A stretch of DNA of 5,493 nt. Source: Chloroflexota bacterium. GTDB lineage: Bacteria; Chloroflexota; Dehalococcoidia; Lucifugimonadales; UBA826. Below, in pieces: positions 5,459 through 5,493 of this stretch. The translations under genes and the position numbers were made by a program. The DNA is taken from NCBI GenBank assembly GCA_002708065.1, contig PAOO01000046.1:13518-19010 (forward strand). The letters run 5' to 3'. The notes beneath the pieces were generated by a model. The model did not search any database. It saw only the letters and a list, made by a program, of their open reading frames with translations, and was not told the origin of the DNA. Position 1 is the first letter of the stretch. Each line of letters starts with the position of its first letter.

Positions 5459-5493
5459 ATGGCTATCGTTGAATTCGATGGTTTCTTAACAGT
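5459..5493 (+). CDS. Start of an unidentified gene (leaves window)
   Basis: ATG 5459 opens a frame of 11 codons (MAIVEFDGFLT) that stays open to the right edge. GGGGG (5448-5452) lies 6 nt upstream and serves as a plausible ribosome site. It is on the same strand as the mutase operon, 81 bp after it. Too little is visible to name the product; the peptide does not resemble the N-terminus of MeaB as I remember it. Confidence 0.5.
   Translation, partial: MAIVEFDGFLT

Noticed and set aside
5401..5472. 23-codon hydrophobic frame (ATG ATG start) after the operon
   Set aside because: It has no ribosome site, overlaps the better-supported start at 5459 in another frame, and its hydrophobicity follows from AT-rich spacer DNA.
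1..5493. Mobile element, CRISPR array, tRNA or other undescribed system
   Set aside because: I saw no transposase, integrase, long terminal repeats, regularly spaced repeats or tRNA-like cloverleaf; nearly all the DNA is explained by conserved housekeeping and metabolic genes.

Overview
The window looks like ordinary bacterial chromosome. A bacterial Holliday-junction helicase gene (ruvB) excludes Archaea. The methylmalonyl-CoA mutase (MCM) is split into a separate catalytic chain and a separate cobalamin-binding chain. Split MCM is known from several bacterial groups, including Chloroflexota, Bacillota and some deltaproteobacterial lineages, and from Archaea. The protein sequences feel closest to Chloroflexota-type homologues, but that is an impression from memory and was not searched. 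Base composition is moderately AT-leaning and even across all genes, so nothing suggests recent transfer.

Layout. Bases 1-671 (minus strand) hold the N-terminal two thirds of ruvB, which runs off the left edge. Bases 672-790 are a compact divergent control region: a ruvB promoter on the minus strand and a methyltransferase promoter on the plus strand occupy overlapping DNA. Bases 791-1594 (plus) encode a class I SAM-dependent methyltransferase of unknown substrate. Bases 1595-1716 are an intergenic control region with a good promoter and a small inverted repeat. Bases 1717-5377 (plus) are a tight four-gene operon: MCM large chain, acyl-CoA dehydrogenase, methylmalonyl-CoA epimerase, MCM small (B12) chain. 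Bases 5378-5458 are a short spacer with a weak hairpin. A further gene starts at 5459 and leaves the window after 11 codons.

How the genes work together. The epimerase converts (S)- to (R)-methylmalonyl-CoA, and the two-chain mutase rearranges (R)-methylmalonyl-CoA to succinyl-CoA. Together they form the end of propionyl-CoA catabolism, or run in reverse for propionate formation. The acyl-CoA dehydrogenase between the mutase subunit genes suggests that oxidation of a short or branched acyl-CoA (valine, isoleucine, odd-chain or branched fatty acids) feeds this step; that link is inferred from context. Propionyl-CoA carboxylase, the MCM chaperone GTPase MeaB and an adenosyltransferase are not in the window.

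I found no mobile element, CRISPR array, tRNA or rRNA, and no convincing undescribed system. The more unusual points are the gene order that separates the two mutase chains, the weakly ribosome-site-equipped starts of ruvB and the dehydrogenase gene that each overlap the stop of a tiny upstream reading frame, and a 30-bp promoter pattern shared by ruvB and the mutase operon.
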